This document shows positions 43,195-53,048 of a DNA stretch of 64,000 nt, in pieces. The notes under the pieces were generated by a model that saw only the letters and a program-made list of their open reading frames with translations, had not been told where the DNA came from and ran no database searches. A program made the translations under genes and the position numbers. Positions within the stretch are counted from its first letter, which is position 1. Each line of letters starts with the position of its first letter. Source of the stretch: Cupriavidus plantarum (GTDB lineage Bacteria > Pseudomonadota > Gammaproteobacteria > Burkholderiales > Burkholderiaceae); contig NZ_CAJPUX010000002.1 in the NCBI RefSeq assembly GCF_905397285.1, positions 620,001 to 684,000 on the forward strand. Reading direction: 5' to 3'.

Positions 43195-45776
43195 AGCAGC
43201 GACCGGCCCTGGCGGCAGCATGCGAGCGATATGTCGATCGCCTGCCCGCCTCGCCTGAACTGCGCAGCGAACTGCTCGCCGACGCGCAACCGACCCCGGT
43301 GACGTGCGTGCCCGCCGACGGCAGCGAGACGCCCTCGGCCATGATTGAATTGCAAACCCGCCTGGCTGGCCTGCGCGAGCCTTCGAAGGAAGGCCCGCGT
43401 CCCGCGTCCCCCGACGCGACGACGCCGGGCGGCGCCACCTATGCCTCCGTGGGCCGCCGCTTCGGCATGGCCTACGGCAACCCGCAGATCGACGGCGAGC
43501 CGCTGCTGCAGCGCCGCGGCGACGGCACCGTGCATGTGAACACGGGGCCCGACCCTGAGCGCGCGTCGATGGTGCCGCGCCAGTGGCCGCCGCATGTCGT
43601 GAGCGGATGGATCCGCAACACGTGGCGCCGCATGACGGGCCGTCCGCCCGTGCCCGAGACGTGGGACACGCTGCACGACGGCCCCGACGCCGAAGGCAAG
43701 TGGCATCCCGCGGGTTCGCATCGCCGCTGGTTCCTGCTCGGCCTCGTGGTCGCGCAAACCGCGGCGGCAACCTATGCCATGACCAACGTGCTGCCGTACA
43801 AGGGCGCGGATCCGCTCGAAGTGGCGATCCTCGTGCTGTTCGCGGTGCTGTTCTCCTGGGTGTCCGCGGGCTTCTGGACCGCGATGATGGGTTTCCTCGT
43901 GCTGGCCAAGGGCGGCGACAAGCATCTGATCTCGCGCTCGGCGGCGAGCGATGCGGCGATCGATCCCCAGGCACGCACGGCGGTGATCATGCCGATTTGC
44001 AACGAGGACGTGACGCGTGTGTTCGCGGGTTTGCGGGCCACGTACGAATCGCTCGAGCGCACCGGGCAGATCGCGCCGTTCGACTTCTTCGTGCTGTCCG
44101 ATAGCGGCAATCCCGACCTGCGCACCGCCGAACACGATGCGTGGATGGAAATCTGCCGCGCGGTCGGCGGCTTCGGCCGCATCTTCTATCGCTGGCGCCG
44201 TCACCGCGTGAAGCGCAAGACCGGCAACGTGGCCGATTTCTGCCGCCGCTGGGGCAGCAAGTACCGCTACATGATCGTGCTCGACGCGGACAGCGTGATG
44301 AGCGGCGATTGCCTGGCCACGCTGCTGCGTTTGATGGAAGCGAATCCGGGCGCGGGCATCATCCAGACCGCCCCGATCGCGGTGGGACGCGACACGCTCT
44401 ATGCGCGCGTGCAGCAGTTCTCCACGCGCGTGTACGGTCCGCTGTTCACGGCCGGTCTCCATTACTGGCAGCTTGGCGAGTCCCATTACTGGGGCCATAA
44501 CGCGATCATCCGCATCAAGCCCTTCATGGAGCATTGCGCGCTGGCGCCGCTGCCGGGCAAGGGACCGCTCTCTGGCGAAATCCTGTCCCATGACTTCGTC
44601 GAAGCCGCCCTGATGCGGCGCGCGGGGTGGGGCGTGTGGATTGCCTACGATCTGCCGGGCTCGTTCGAGGAAATGCCGCCGAACCTGCTCGACGAGGTCA
44701 AGCGCGACCGCCGCTGGTGCCAGGGCAACCTGATGAATTTCCGGTTGTGGATGAAGCAGGGCTTTCACGCCGTGCACCGCGCGGTGTTCCTGACCGGCAT
44801 CATGGCTTACCTGTCAGCGCCGCTGTGGTTCCTGTTCCTGCTGCTCTCGACGGCGATGCTCGCCAAGCACGCGCTGGTGCCGCCGACGTATTTCTCGCAG
44901 CCGTACCAGTTCTTCCCGACCTGGCCCGAGTGGCATCCGGAGAAGGCGCTCGCGCTGTTCTCGGCGACGGCAACGCTGCTGTTCCTGCCGAAGATTCTCA
45001 GCGTGCTGCTGCTGATGAAGGACGCGCGCAACTACGGCGGGCCGGTTCGGCTGGTCCTGAGCATGTTGATCGAGGTCACGCTGTCCGCGCTGCTGGCGCC
45101 CACGCGCATGCTGTTCCATACGAAGTTCGTGGTCGCGGCCTACAGCGGCTGGGGCATCTCGTGGAAATCGCCGCCGCGGGAAGATGCGGAAACCACGTGG
45201 GGCGAAGCGTTCCGCCGCCATGGCGGGCACACGCTGCTAGGCCTCGTCTGGGGCGGTGGCGTGTATTGGCTGAGCCCGGGTTTTATCTGGTGGCTGCTGC
45301 CGATCGTCGGTTCGCTCGCGCTGTCGATTCCGCTGTCCGTGTTCCTGTCCCGCGTGTCGCTGGGCCGGGCCGCCCGTCGCGCCGGACTGTTCATGATCCC
45401 GGAAGAAACCCAGGTGCCGCGAGAAGTCGTCGAGACGCAGCAGCATGTGGAGTCCGCGCATGAGGTGCCGGGTTTCGTCGATGCGGTGGTGGATCCGGTG
45501 ACCAATGCGCTGATGTGCGCGACGTCGAGCGCGCGCCGCGTGCAGCCCGAGCCGACGCGCATGCAGCATGCCTCGCTGGTGCAGCACGCGCTGACGCATG
45601 GGCCGGGCTCGCTGAGCGCGACGCAGAAACATCTGCTGCTCGGCGATCCGTTCGCGCTGTCGAAGCTGCATGAACTGGTGTGGGCGTCGCCGCTAGCGGA
45701 TGCCGCGTGGAAGGAAACGCGCGTGCTGATGCGCCGCGCGGCCAACGTGCTACCGCTGCGGCCGCGACCGGCCTGA
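43167..45776 (+). CDS. opgH: glucans biosynthesis glucosyltransferase H
   Basis: 869-residue inner-membrane family 2 glycosyltransferase. A hydrophilic N-terminal region of about 190 residues precedes two membrane helices, the catalytic domain ([52 protein letters not shown]) and further helices from about residue 530. It polymerises and exports beta-1,2-glucan from UDP-glucose. Its start lies inside the end of opgG, so the two are coupled. The C-terminal cytosolic tail of about 130 residues is normal for the family. Confidence 0.95.
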   Translation: MELHLTPRLKQRPALAAACERYVDRLPASPELRSELLADAQPTPVTCVPADGSETPSAMIELQTRLAGLREPSKEGPRPASPDATTPGGATYASVGRRFGMAYGNPQIDGEPLLQRRGDGTVHVNTGPDPERASMVPRQWPPHVVSGWIRNTWRRMTGRPPVPETWDTLHDGPDAEGKWHPAGSHRRWFLLGLVVAQTAAATYAMTNVLPYKGADPLEVAILVLFAVLFSWVSAGFWTAMMGFLVLAKGGDKHLISRSAASDAAIDPQARTAVIMPICNEDVTRVFAGLRATYESLERTGQIAPFDFFVLSDSGNPDLRTAEHDAWMEICRAVGGFGRIFYRWRRHRVKRKTGNVADFCRRWGSKYRYMIVLDADSVMSGDCLATLLRLMEANPGAGIIQTAPIAVGRDTLYARVQQFSTRVYGPLFTAGLHYWQLGESHYWGHNAIIRIKPFMEHCALAPLPGKGPLSGEILSHDFVEAALMRRAGWGVWIAYDLPGSFEEMPPNLLDEVKRDRRWCQGNLMNFRLWMKQGFHAVHRAVFLTGIMAYLSAPLWFLFLLLSTAMLAKHALVPPTYFSQPYQFFPTWPEWHPEKALALFSATATLLFLPKILSVLLLMKDARNYGGPVRLVLSMLIEVTLSALLAPTRMLFHTKFVVAAYSGWGISWKSPPREDAETTWGEAFRRHGGHTLLGLVWGGGVYWLSPGFIWWLLPIVGSLALSIPLSVFLSRVSLGRAARRAGLFMIPEETQVPREVVETQQHVESAHEVPGFVDAVVDPVTNALMCATSSARRVQPEPTRMQHASLVQHALTHGPGSLSATQKHLLLGDPFALSKLHELVWASPLADAAWKETRVLMRRAANVLPLRPRPA

Positions 45777-45779
45777 CGT

Positions 45780-45824
45780 TCGGGCGCCACAAACTCGGGC
45801 GCCACAAACTCGCGCGCCAGAAAC
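45780..45824 (+). repeat. three 15-bp tandem repeats after opgH
   Basis: TCGGGCGCCACAAAC at 45780-45794 and 45795-45809, and a copy with two changes at 45810-45824, start four bases after the opgH stop and end at the terminator. Confidence 0.9.
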
Positions 45825-45826
45825 GA

Positions 45827-45858
45827 CAAGGCCCCGTCTGACACACGGGGCCTTGTTT
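45827..45858 (+). terminator. opgGH terminator
   Basis: CAAGGCCCCGT (45827-45837), 7-nt loop, ACGGGGCCTTG (45845-45855), then TTT. It is a strong intrinsic terminator shared in position with the end of the convergent gene. Confidence 0.85.
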
Positions 45859-45876
45859 CGTGGTGGCGCTGCATCG

Positions 45877-46467
45877 CTACCGCAGGGCGGAGACACAGAT
45901 CGGCGCGTTGATATACACGTCCCCGACGCGGCGCTCGCCGCGATCGTTCCGCGTCATGTAGCGGAACATCATGCTTACCCCAAGCTTGGTGAGAATTTCC
46001 ACGTCCCGGTTTGCGCAGATGTTCCGCTGCAGCGGTGCCGCGTAATTGACCTCGAAACTGGCAAGGTCGAGCATTGGCCCGCGATAGTTCGTGAGCTCGA
46101 GCTGAAACAGTACGTGCTTGCCCGGCACCGACTGGCAGCGACGCAGGCGCGTCTCGGCATCGATGTCCATCGGCAGCACGTCGTTCAGTTGCCTGCACGC
46201 GCGCGCGAGGATGCTGTCGGGGCGGTTGGTATTGCGCAGGAATTCGGGCACGCCGGCCGCGCCGGTGTTCTGGCCGGTAGCGGCGCCTTTCAGCATGCGC
46301 GACAGTGCGTCCGCTTCGTCGACGGCCGGTGGCGTCGGCGGCGGGGCGGGTTGCGCGAGCGGTGGACCGCCTCGCACTGGTGCCGCCTGCACGGGCAAAG
46401 GCGGCAGCCAGGTCGCGAAAGCGGCCAGGCTCAGCGTGGCAATCAACGGCGAATTTTGTCTGGTCAT
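45877..46467 (-). CDS. exported protein of unknown function
   Basis: 196 residues with a signal peptide (LIATLSLAAFATWLPPLPVQA), a Pro-rich linker (PPLAQPAPPPTPP) and a mature domain with four cysteines (ARACRQLNDV, RRCQSVPGKHVLFQ, ICANRDVEIL, APICVSALR) that may form two disulfides. I do not recognise the family. It is convergent with opgH and shares the intergenic region upstream with the divergent bcr gene. Confidence 0.65.
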   Translation of the reverse strand: MTRQNSPLIATLSLAAFATWLPPLPVQAAPVRGGPPLAQPAPPPTPPAVDEADALSRMLKGAATGQNTGAAGVPEFLRNTNRPDSILARACRQLNDVLPMDIDAETRLRRCQSVPGKHVLFQLELTNYRGPMLDLASFEVNYAAPLQRNICANRDVEILTKLGVSMMFRYMTRNDRGERRVGDVYINAPICVSALR

Positions 46468-46802
46468 GCAGGATAACGTTGCCGGGGACGGTTCCCGTGA
46501 TGATCCGTCGTCCGCGATGCGTCTGGCTGCGCGGTCGGCACGTCACGCGCGCCGACAGGCAGGCATTGTACCCTCCACCTCGCCCACGTGAAAGCCGCGC
46601 CACGTATGGCATTCGGACCATTGCACGGTTTGCGACAGAATCGTGGATACGGGGAAAGCCATGACTTGACGAGCGTCACGGCACACGCTCCGGCACGCAC
46701 GGTTATGTAACAATCGCCGTCTGCCCTGGCGAGCCTTCGCGGCGCACCAGCCGGCAGCCTTTGCAGGACCTTCTGCTTCACCGCATCGCTTTCGGAATTT
46801 TC
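46468..46802. other. 335-base divergent gap
   Basis: Holds the promoters of the minus-strand exported protein and of the plus-strand drug exporter. No RNA, repeat or palindrome stands out. Confidence 0.5.
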
Positions 46803-48032
46803 ATGACGGCACCTACGAACGCGGGCCCTGCGGGCACCGCGGCCACGTCTCCCCGCTTTCCTCTCTGGCTGTTGATCTGCGCGTCGCTCACCGCGCTGGC
46901 GCCGCTGTCCATCGACATGTACCTCCCGAGCTTTCCGGCGCTCGCTGCGGATTTGCATGTCGATATCAGCCGCGTGCAGCTGACCCTAGGCGCGTTTCTG
47001 ATCGGGCTGGCCATCGGACAGGCGTTTTACGGACCGATCAGCGATCGCTTCGGGCGCAAGCCGCCGTTGTATGTCGGACTGATCCTGTACGCCGTGGCGG
47101 CGGCGGGGTGCGCGCTCGCGGGTAGCGTGGAATCGCTGATGTGGTGGCGCTGCCTCGAGGCGCTTGGCGGCTGCGCGGGCATTGTGGTGTCGCGCGCGGT
47201 CATTCGCGACCGGCTCGAAGCGCGCGAGTCGGCGAGGGCGTTTTCATCGCTGATGCTCGTGATGGGCCTGGCGCCGATTCTCGCGCCGATCATCGGCGGG
47301 GCGGTACTCGCGGCGATGGGCTGGCGGGCGATTTTCTGGGTGCATTGCGGGGCCGCGCTGCTGATCCTCTGGCTCGTGCATCGCCGCATGGAGGAGTCGC
47401 TCGATCCGCGGCGCGTGCAGCCGCTGCATCCGGGGTCCGTGCTGCGCAGCTATGCCGAACTGCTTCGCGCGCGCGAATTCGTTGGCTATACGCTGGCCGC
47501 GGGCTGCTCCCAGGCGGGCATGTTCGCGTACATCGCCGGTTCGCCGTTCGTGTTGATCGAACTCCATGGGATCGATCCTTCGTACTATGGCTTCGTGTTT
47601 GGCGCGAATGCGTTCGGGCTGATCTTCATGGCTCAGGTCAACGCAAGGCTCGTCCGCGCGCGGTCGCTGGACGGCGTGCTGCGCGTGGCCCTGTTCGCGC
47701 CGTGCCTCGCCGGCGTGGTGCTCGCGGTGGCGGCGTCGATGGGGTTCGCAACACTGCCTCTGCTGCTGGTCTGCTTCTTTGTGTGCCTGTCCGGCATGGG
47801 CTGCATCCTGCCAAACGCGTCGGCATTGGCCCTGTCCCATCAGGGACATCGCGCGGGGACCGCATCCGCGCTGATGGGCACGCTGCAATACGGCCTTGGC
47901 ACGCTGGCCGGGGCAGCGGTCAGCTTCTGGCACGATGGAACAGCGTTACCGCTGGCTGTTGTCATGGCGGTTTGCGGGGTGGCGGCCATGGGGATGCGGT
48001 GGTATGGACATGCGGGACTGAAGACCGGGTGA
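46803..48032 (+). CDS. Bcr/CflA-family multidrug efflux MFS transporter
   Basis: 409 residues with twelve predicted helices. The first helix and loop (LTALAPLSIDMYLPSFPALAADL) and the A-motif GPISDRFGRKPPL are the Bcr/CflA marks. These drug:H+ antiporters export bicyclomycin, chloramphenicol, cysteine or similar compounds. ATG 46803 is chosen because homologues begin near the first helix. It is convergent with the MscS gene, 21 nt away. Confidence 0.92.
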   Translation: MTAPTNAGPAGTAATSPRFPLWLLICASLTALAPLSIDMYLPSFPALAADLHVDISRVQLTLGAFLIGLAIGQAFYGPISDRFGRKPPLYVGLILYAVAAAGCALAGSVESLMWWRCLEALGGCAGIVVSRAVIRDRLEARESARAFSSLMLVMGLAPILAPIIGGAVLAAMGWRAIFWVHCGAALLILWLVHRRMEESLDPRRVQPLHPGSVLRSYAELLRAREFVGYTLAAGCSQAGMFAYIAGSPFVLIELHGIDPSYYGFVFGANAFGLIFMAQVNARLVRARSLDGVLRVALFAPCLAGVVLAVAASMGFATLPLLLVCFFVCLSGMGCILPNASALALSHQGHRAGTASALMGTLQYGLGTLAGAAVSFWHDGTALPLAVVMAVCGVAAMGMRWYGHAGLKTG

Positions 48033-48053
48033 CGCGGTCACCCGAGCCTCCCA

Positions 48054-48917
48054 TCAAGCCGCCTGGTTGGCCGACTGCGCCGCCATCGGCATGGCCGGCG
48101 CGCTCTGCATGACGACCAGTTGCGCCGGCATCGGGGCCGCGTATCCCGCCTCGCCGAAGCTCTCCCGAATCACGCGGTTCGTGTCGAAGTACACCTGCCA
48201 GTAGTGGTCGTTATGGCAGTACGGGCGTACCGCCAGGACCGGTCCCACCAGCGTGAACTCCAGGATCTCCACGTCGACCGGCGGGTCGTCGAGCACGTTG
48301 GGGATGGCGGCAACGCGCGCCTTGAGCAGCAGCACCGCCGCCGCGGCATCGGTCGATCCCGCAAGCTGCGCCTTGAGCTCGACCCGGCGGAACGCGTTGG
48401 CCGAGAAGTTCTGGATCGTGTCGGTAAAGATCTTGTTGTTGCCGACCACCGTCAACACGTTGTCGGGCGTGTCGAGCGTGGTGGCGAACAAACCCACCTC
48501 CCGCACCGTCCCGGTCACGCCCCCAATGGTCACGAAATCTCCAACCTTGAACGGCCGGAGGACGATCAGAAACGCCCCCGCCGCGAAGTTGGACATCAGG
48601 CCCGACCACGCCATGCCGATGGCGACACCCGCGGCGGCGATCAACGCCGCGAACGTGGTGGTCTGGATGCCGAAGTAGCCGAGGATGCCGATGACCAGCA
48701 CGATGTTCAGCGTGACCGTGACGATCGAGCCGATATAACGCAACAGGGTGGGGTCCACCTGCTGACGCCCCAGCGCCTTCTGCAACATGCGGACAACGAA
48801 ATGGATCAGCCAGCGGCCGACGATCCAGAAGGCGAGTGCGGCGAGGATCTTGACACCGAAGACAGTGGCATAGCCGATGACGACGTCGCGGAAACTGAGC
48901 AGCGATTCGGAATCCAT
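48054..48917 (-). CDS. small-conductance mechanosensitive channel (MscS family)
   Basis: 287 residues, the length of E. coli MscS. Three membrane helices: the third, pore-lining helix has the Gly/Ala-rich pattern AALIAAAGVAIGMAWSGLMSNFAAGAFLIVLRPFKVGD. The cytosolic beta and alpha/beta domains follow (VTIGGVTGTVREVGLFATTLDTPDN, FSANAFRRVELKAQL). It opens on osmotic downshock. GGAGA seven bases upstream supports the start at 48917. It has no coupled neighbour. Confidence 0.93.
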   Translation of the reverse strand: MDSESLLSFRDVVIGYATVFGVKILAALAFWIVGRWLIHFVVRMLQKALGRQQVDPTLLRYIGSIVTVTLNIVLVIGILGYFGIQTTTFAALIAAAGVAIGMAWSGLMSNFAAGAFLIVLRPFKVGDFVTIGGVTGTVREVGLFATTLDTPDNVLTVVGNNKIFTDTIQNFSANAFRRVELKAQLAGSTDAAAAVLLLKARVAAIPNVLDDPPVDVEILEFTLVGPVLAVRPYCHNDHYWQVYFDTNRVIRESFGEAGYAAPMPAQLVVMQSAPAMPMAAQSANQAA

Positions 48918-49064
48918 GGGCATTCTCCAGTTGATGGAAGGCTGGGAAAGCTGGAACGGAGGGCCCGCGCGGCGCCGCAAATTGGCAGAAATGCGACAAG
49001 CGGGCAAGGCATTATTGGCCCCGCAAATGCGGAAGTTCAAGTAAATAATCCGCAGGACGGCATG

Positions 49065-49088
49065 AAAAAAGCCACCCGAAGGTGGCTT
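49065..49088 (-). terminator. amtB terminator
   Basis: On the minus strand AAGCCACC, tetraloop TTCG, GGTGGCTT is followed by TTTT. It starts 26 nt after the amtB stop and is a textbook intrinsic terminator. Confidence 0.88.
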
Positions 49089-49113
49089 GCTTGAATCCGG
49101 ACCCCACCGCGGA

Positions 49114-50316
49114 TCACCAATTGGTTTCCCGCTCCGGCGTCGCCGAGATCCGATGCAGCGTCAGGTCAGCCCCGCTGAACTCGGCTTCGGGATCCAGCCG
49201 GATGCCGACGAACTTCTTCAGCGCGCCATAGACGGCGGTGCCGCCCACGAGCGCGATCGCGATGCCCATCGCGGTGCCGATCAGCTGCGCGACGACCGAC
49301 ACGCCGCCCAGACCGCCCAGCGCGCGCGACCCGAAAATCCCCGCTGCAATGCCACCCCAGGCGCCACAAAGTCCATGCAGCGGCCAGACGCCAAGCACAT
49401 CATCGATATGCCATTTGTTCTGCGCGAGCGTAAACAGATGCACGAACAGCACGCCCGCAATCGCCCCCGTCACGAGCGCGCCCAGCGGATGCATGAGGTC
49501 GGACCCCGCGCAGACCGCGACGAGTCCCGCCAGCGGACCGTTGTAGGCAAAGCCGGGATCGTTTCGGCCCGCCCACCACGCCGACAGCGTACCCCCCGCC
49601 ATCGCCATCAGCGAGTTGATCGCCACGAGGCCGCTGATCTTGTCGACACTCTGCGCGCTCATGACGTTGAAGCCGAACCAGCCCACCGCCAGCACCCACG
49701 CGCCGAGCGCGAGGAAAGGAATGTTGGAGGGCGGATGCGCGCTGATGCGCCCGTCCTTCTGATAGCGTCCACGGCGCGCGCCAAGCAGCAGGATGGCGGG
49801 CAGCGCGATCCAGCCGCCCACCGCATGCACGACCACCGAACCCGCGAAGTCGTGGAACGGGGCACCCGCGACGCGCGCGATCCAGTCCTGCACGCCGAAA
49901 TGCTGGTTCCACACGATGCCCTCGAAGAACGGATAGACGAATCCGACCAGGATGAACGTGGCCACGAGCTGCGGGCTGAATCGCGAACGCTCCGCGATAC
50001 CGCCGGAAATAATTGCGGGAATCGCCGCCGCAAACGTCGCGAGAAAGAAGAATTTCACCAATTCATAGCCGTTTTTTTGCGCGAGAACCTCCGCGCTCGA
50101 CATAAACTGAACGCCATACGCGACCGTATAACCAATAAAAAAGTAAGCAATCGTCGAAACAGCAAAATCAACGAGGATTTTCACGAGTGCATTGACCTGG
50201 TTTTTCTTTCGGACCGTTCCCAGTTCGAGGAACGCAAATCCGGCGTGCATGGCCAGCACCATGATCGCCCCGAGCAGGATGAACAGGGCATCCGTGCCAG
50301 ACTTCCAGTTTTCCAT
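49114..50316 (-). CDS. amtB: ammonium transporter
   Basis: 400 residues with eleven predicted helices. The pore histidine pair is present in HDFAGSVVVHAVGG and PLHGLCGAWGG. It conducts ammonium/ammonia across the inner membrane. There is no glnK (PII) gene next to it, unlike the usual arrangement, and no clear sigma-54 promoter upstream. Codon use near the 5' end is odd: 50041-50220 is about 44% GC, far below the neighbourhood. The start at 50316 (MENWKSGTDALF) fits the first helix. Confidence 0.93.
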   Translation of the reverse strand: MENWKSGTDALFILLGAIMVLAMHAGFAFLELGTVRKKNQVNALVKILVDFAVSTIAYFFIGYTVAYGVQFMSSAEVLAQKNGYELVKFFFLATFAAAIPAIISGGIAERSRFSPQLVATFILVGFVYPFFEGIVWNQHFGVQDWIARVAGAPFHDFAGSVVVHAVGGWIALPAILLLGARRGRYQKDGRISAHPPSNIPFLALGAWVLAVGWFGFNVMSAQSVDKISGLVAINSLMAMAGGTLSAWWAGRNDPGFAYNGPLAGLVAVCAGSDLMHPLGALVTGAIAGVLFVHLFTLAQNKWHIDDVLGVWPLHGLCGAWGGIAAGIFGSRALGGLGGVSVVAQLIGTAMGIAIALVGGTAVYGALKKFVGIRLDPEAEFSGADLTLHRISATPERETNW

Positions 50317-50790
50317 TGTGACCTCATGCGCAAAATGGGAGCGCGAGGACGCAAGAAGCATTCCACGATGGGCGAAAACGGGGCGAAACGCGCCCGAACG
50401 CGGTGCGGTGTGCACCGGGATGGCGTAGCGAAGCCGAATCGCCACGCCGAGGGCGCACGACAACGCTCCGCAAGGGCGGTTCGAGCGACCCCGACGCGCC
50501 GCATTTCGGTGCGTTAACATGCCGCAAATCGGTGCGATGCACCATGATCGGGCCTCCGTCACGCCTGCGGTGGAGTGGCGGAGGGACGGCCCCGGCGACG
50601 GACCTCGATCGCTCGAATAGAGGGGTAAAACCCCCGCTAAGCGTTGTCAGGGAACGATTTGCGGCGATTTCCGTTGCATTGGTGCCACTTGGGATTGCGT
50701 TTGGCGCGAAGGGCAGATTAGACTGCGCCGATCGGTGATTTGCCGCCTGGCGGATACACCGGTGACGACGACCAACAAGGGAAATCAGCC
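50317..50790. other. 474-base divergent gap between amtB and HU gene
   Basis: Contains the promoters of both genes. The words TCGGTGCG and GGTGCG recur several times near 50400-50545, but no palindrome or RNA is clear. A possible sigma-70 promoter for the HU gene is listed separately. Confidence 0.5.
50695..50724 (+). promoter_or_regulatory. possible sigma-70 promoter of HU gene
   Basis: TTGCGT (50695-50700), 18-nt spacer, TAGACT (50719-50724), about 66 nt before the HU start. The match is moderate. Confidence 0.35.
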
Positions 50791-51072
50791 ATGAATAAAG
50801 GTGAACTGGTATCGGCCATCGCCGCGGATGCAGAACTGAGCAACGCCGCCGCCGAGCGCGCGTTGAACGCAGCGCTGGACAGTATCAAGAAGGCAGTTGC
50901 AAAGGGTGATTCGGTGACGCTCGTGGGTTTCGGCAGCTTCAGCTCCGGCAAGCGCGCCGCCCGTACCGGCCGCAACCCGCGTACCGGCGAAACCATCAAG
51001 ATTCCGGCCGCCAAGACCGTGAAGTTCTCGGCCGGCCAAGGCTTCAAGGACGCCGTGAACAAGAAGAAGTAA
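50791..51072 (+). CDS. HU-family nucleoid protein
   Basis: 93-residue standard HU. It shows the helical dimer part ([32 protein letters not shown]) and the DNA-clasping arm ([37 protein letters not shown]). It bends DNA and compacts the nucleoid. A strong terminator follows. A second, tailed HU-type protein is encoded 2.5 kb downstream. It could be hupA or hupB; the sequence alone does not tell. Confidence 0.95.
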   Translation: MNKGELVSAIAADAELSNAAAERALNAALDSIKKAVAKGDSVTLVGFGSFSSGKRAARTGRNPRTGETIKIPAAKTVKFSAGQGFKDAVNKKK

Positions 51073-51098
51073 GCCGTTCGCGTTCGACAAGTCGCAAG

Positions 51099-51126
51099 GC
51101 GGCCTTCCGGGCCGCTTTTCTTTTTT
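51099..51126 (+). terminator. HU gene terminator
   Basis: GCGGCC (51099-51104), loop, GGCCGC (51110-51115), then TTTTCTTTTTT. Strong intrinsic terminator 27 nt past the stop. Confidence 0.88.
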
Positions 51127-51216
51127 CTGCTTCCCATTCGTTTATCGCGACGCTGCGCCGGGTTACACTGCGCGCGCGAGCCATGCTTGCTTCTGGCTGA
51201 TTATGGAATACCCGCG

Positions 51217-51705
51217 ATGAACGATCTGTCCCACCAGCTTTCCATGACCGTGCTGATGACGCCGGACATGGCCAACTTCTCCGGCAACGTGCACGGGGGC
51301 ACCATCCTCAAATACCTGGATATGGTTGCGTATGCGTGCGCGAGCCGTTATGCGGGCCGCTACGTGGTCACGCTATCGGTGGACCAGGTGATGTTCCGCC
51401 AGCCCATTCATGTGGGCGAACTCGTGACCTTCCTGGCCTCGGTGAATTACACGGGGCGGAGCTCGATGGAAATCGGGATCAAGGTGATTACCGAGAATAT
51501 CCGCACGAAGCTCGTGCGCCATACCAATAGCTGCTACTTCACGATGGTCGCGGTGGACGACAACGGCCAGCCGGCGGAGGTCCCGTCGCTGCAGCCGCGC
51601 GACGAGGAAGAACGCCAGCGCTTCGAGGCCGCGCAGCAGCGTCGCGCGCTGCGGCAGGAAATGGAAAAGCGCCACGTCGATATCAAGCAGCGTTCGGTCG
51701 GATGA
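51217..51705 (+). CDS. hotdog-fold acyl-CoA thioesterase (YciA/BACH-like)
   Basis: 162 residues with the hotdog signature [25 protein letters not shown] and the beta strands [38 protein letters not shown]. It hydrolyses acyl-CoA esters. ATG 51217 ([10 protein letters not shown]) is the usual beginning. The C-terminal tail is charged. Its stop overlaps the start of creA by four bases, so the two are coupled. Confidence 0.9.
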   Translation: MNDLSHQLSMTVLMTPDMANFSGNVHGGTILKYLDMVAYACASRYAGRYVVTLSVDQVMFRQPIHVGELVTFLASVNYTGRSSMEIGIKVITENIRTKLVRHTNSCYFTMVAVDDNGQPAEVPSLQPRDEEERQRFEAAQQRRALRQEMEKRHVDIKQRSVG

Positions 51706-52238
51706 GCGGAGCCTGTATGCAGAACGGACGATGGAGTGGGGTGGTGGCGGGGGTGACGAAGGGTGCGGCGAGGGGTGCGATCGTCGCGGGCATCGCGTAT
51801 GCGATGGCCATGTCGTGGCCTGCCGGCGCCGAGGAGATCGGCAGCGTCAGCACGAACTTCCGTGTGACGGGGTCGGACAAGGTCGTCATCGAGGCCTATG
51901 ACGACCCGCAGGTGCAGGGGGTGACTTGCTACGTGTCCCGCGCCCGCACGGGCGGCATCAAGGGCTCGCTCGGCATGGCCGAAGACCCGCCCGAAGCGTC
52001 GATCGCCTGCCGCCAGGTCGGGCCGATTTCCTTCAAGGGCCCCCTGCGCGCGCAGGAGGACGTCTTCTCCGAACGCATGTCGGTCCTGTTCAAGACCCTC
52101 CATGTCGTCCGCGCGGTGGACCGCAAGCGCAACACGCTGGTCTACCTCACCTACTCGGACCGCATCGTCAGCGGCAGCCCGCAGAACGCGGTAACCGCGG
52201 TCCCCGTCCCGGCAGAGACCGCGATCCCGGTGAAATAA
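51702..52238 (+). CDS. CreA-family periplasmic protein
   Basis: 178 residues. After a leader with signal-peptide character ([21 protein letters not shown]), the CreA core is clear: [42 protein letters not shown], then [14 protein letters not shown] and [22 protein letters not shown]. The two cysteines (VTCYVS, IACRQV) may pair. The function of CreA is unknown. ATGA overlap with the thioesterase gene supports ATG 51702, though ATG 51717 is possible. Confidence 0.88.
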   Translation: MSGACMQNGRWSGVVAGVTKGAARGAIVAGIAYAMAMSWPAGAEEIGSVSTNFRVTGSDKVVIEAYDDPQVQGVTCYVSRARTGGIKGSLGMAEDPPEASIACRQVGPISFKGPLRAQEDVFSERMSVLFKTLHVVRAVDRKRNTLVYLTYSDRIVSGSPQNAVTAVPVPAETAIPVK

Positions 52239-52245
52239 GTGGGGG

Positions 52246-52277
52246 AGTAAGGGCGACAGTAAGGGCGACAGTGAGGG
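52246..52277 (+). repeat. 12-bp tandem repeat after creA
   Basis: AGTAAGGGCGAC at 52246-52257 and 52258-52269, then a partial copy, in the 45-bp gap between convergent creA and the SDR gene. Confidence 0.85.
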
Positions 52278-52283
52278 GGCGCG

Positions 52284-53048
52284 TCAGATCGTCACGCCTC
52301 CGTCCACGACGACGGCCTGCCCCGTCATGAACGAACTCGCCGCCGACGCGAGGAAGCATGCCGCGCCGGCGATTTCGATCGGCTCGCCGATGCGGCGCAG
52401 CGGGGCGCCCTCCGTCGACTGGCGGTAGCGCACCGGATCTTCCCACAGCGCGCGCGCGAAATCCGTCTTGATCAGCCCCGGCGCGATGCAGTTCACCCGC
52501 ACGTTGTGCGGCCCGAACTCGACCGCGAGATTGCGCGCGAGCTGAAAGTCCGCGGCCTTCGACACGTTGTAGACGCCGATCGTGGGCGACCCGCGCAGGC
52601 CGCCGATCGACGACACGATCACGATCGACCCATCGCGCCGCGCGATCATCTGCGGCGCAACCATCTGAATCAGCCAGTGATTGGCAATGACGTTGTTGTC
52701 GAGCACCTTGCGGAACTGTTCGTCGCTGACGCCGCTCATCGGACCGTAGTAGGGGTTTGACGCCGCATTGCAAACCAGCACGTCGATCCGCCCGAACACG
52801 CGGTTCGTTTCATCGACGAGCCGCTGCAGATCGGTCTTCGACGAAATGCTCGCCGCCACCGCAATCGCCGTGCCCTCGCCATGCCGCGCATTGATGGCCG
52901 CGGCCACGTCCTCGCAGGCCTCGAGCTTGCGCGAAGAAATCACCACTTTGGCCCCCTGCACGGCCATCTGCTCCGCGATCGCGCGGCCGATGCCGCGCGA
53001 GGAACCGGTGATGATCGCCACCTTGCCGGTCAGATCGAACAGTGACAT
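52284..53048 (-). CDS. short-chain dehydrogenase/reductase
   Basis: 254-residue classical SDR. It has TGSSRGIG (nucleotide binding), NAAS in place of NNAG, Ser in VIVSSIGGLRG and the YNVSK catalytic pair. The C-terminus is the usual SDR end with SFMTGQAVVVDGG. Likely an NADP(H)-linked keto-reductase of unknown substrate. The start at 53048 (MSLFDLTGKVAIITG) is standard. It is a single gene with no obvious partner. Confidence 0.88.
   Translation of the reverse strand: MSLFDLTGKVAIITGSSRGIGRAIAEQMAVQGAKVVISSRKLEACEDVAAAINARHGEGTAIAVAASISSKTDLQRLVDETNRVFGRIDVLVCNAASNPYYGPMSGVSDEQFRKVLDNNVIANHWLIQMVAPQMIARRDGSIVIVSSIGGLRGSPTIGVYNVSKAADFQLARNLAVEFGPHNVRVNCIAPGLIKTDFARALWEDPVRYRQSTEGAPLRRIGEPIEIAGAACFLASAASSFMTGQAVVVDGGVTI

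Noticed and set aside
50317..50560. Sigma-54 promoter upstream of amtB
   Set aside because: The nearest match (CGCAA-N4-GTGCG) has the wrong spacing and lacks the GC/GG pair of a -12/-24 promoter.
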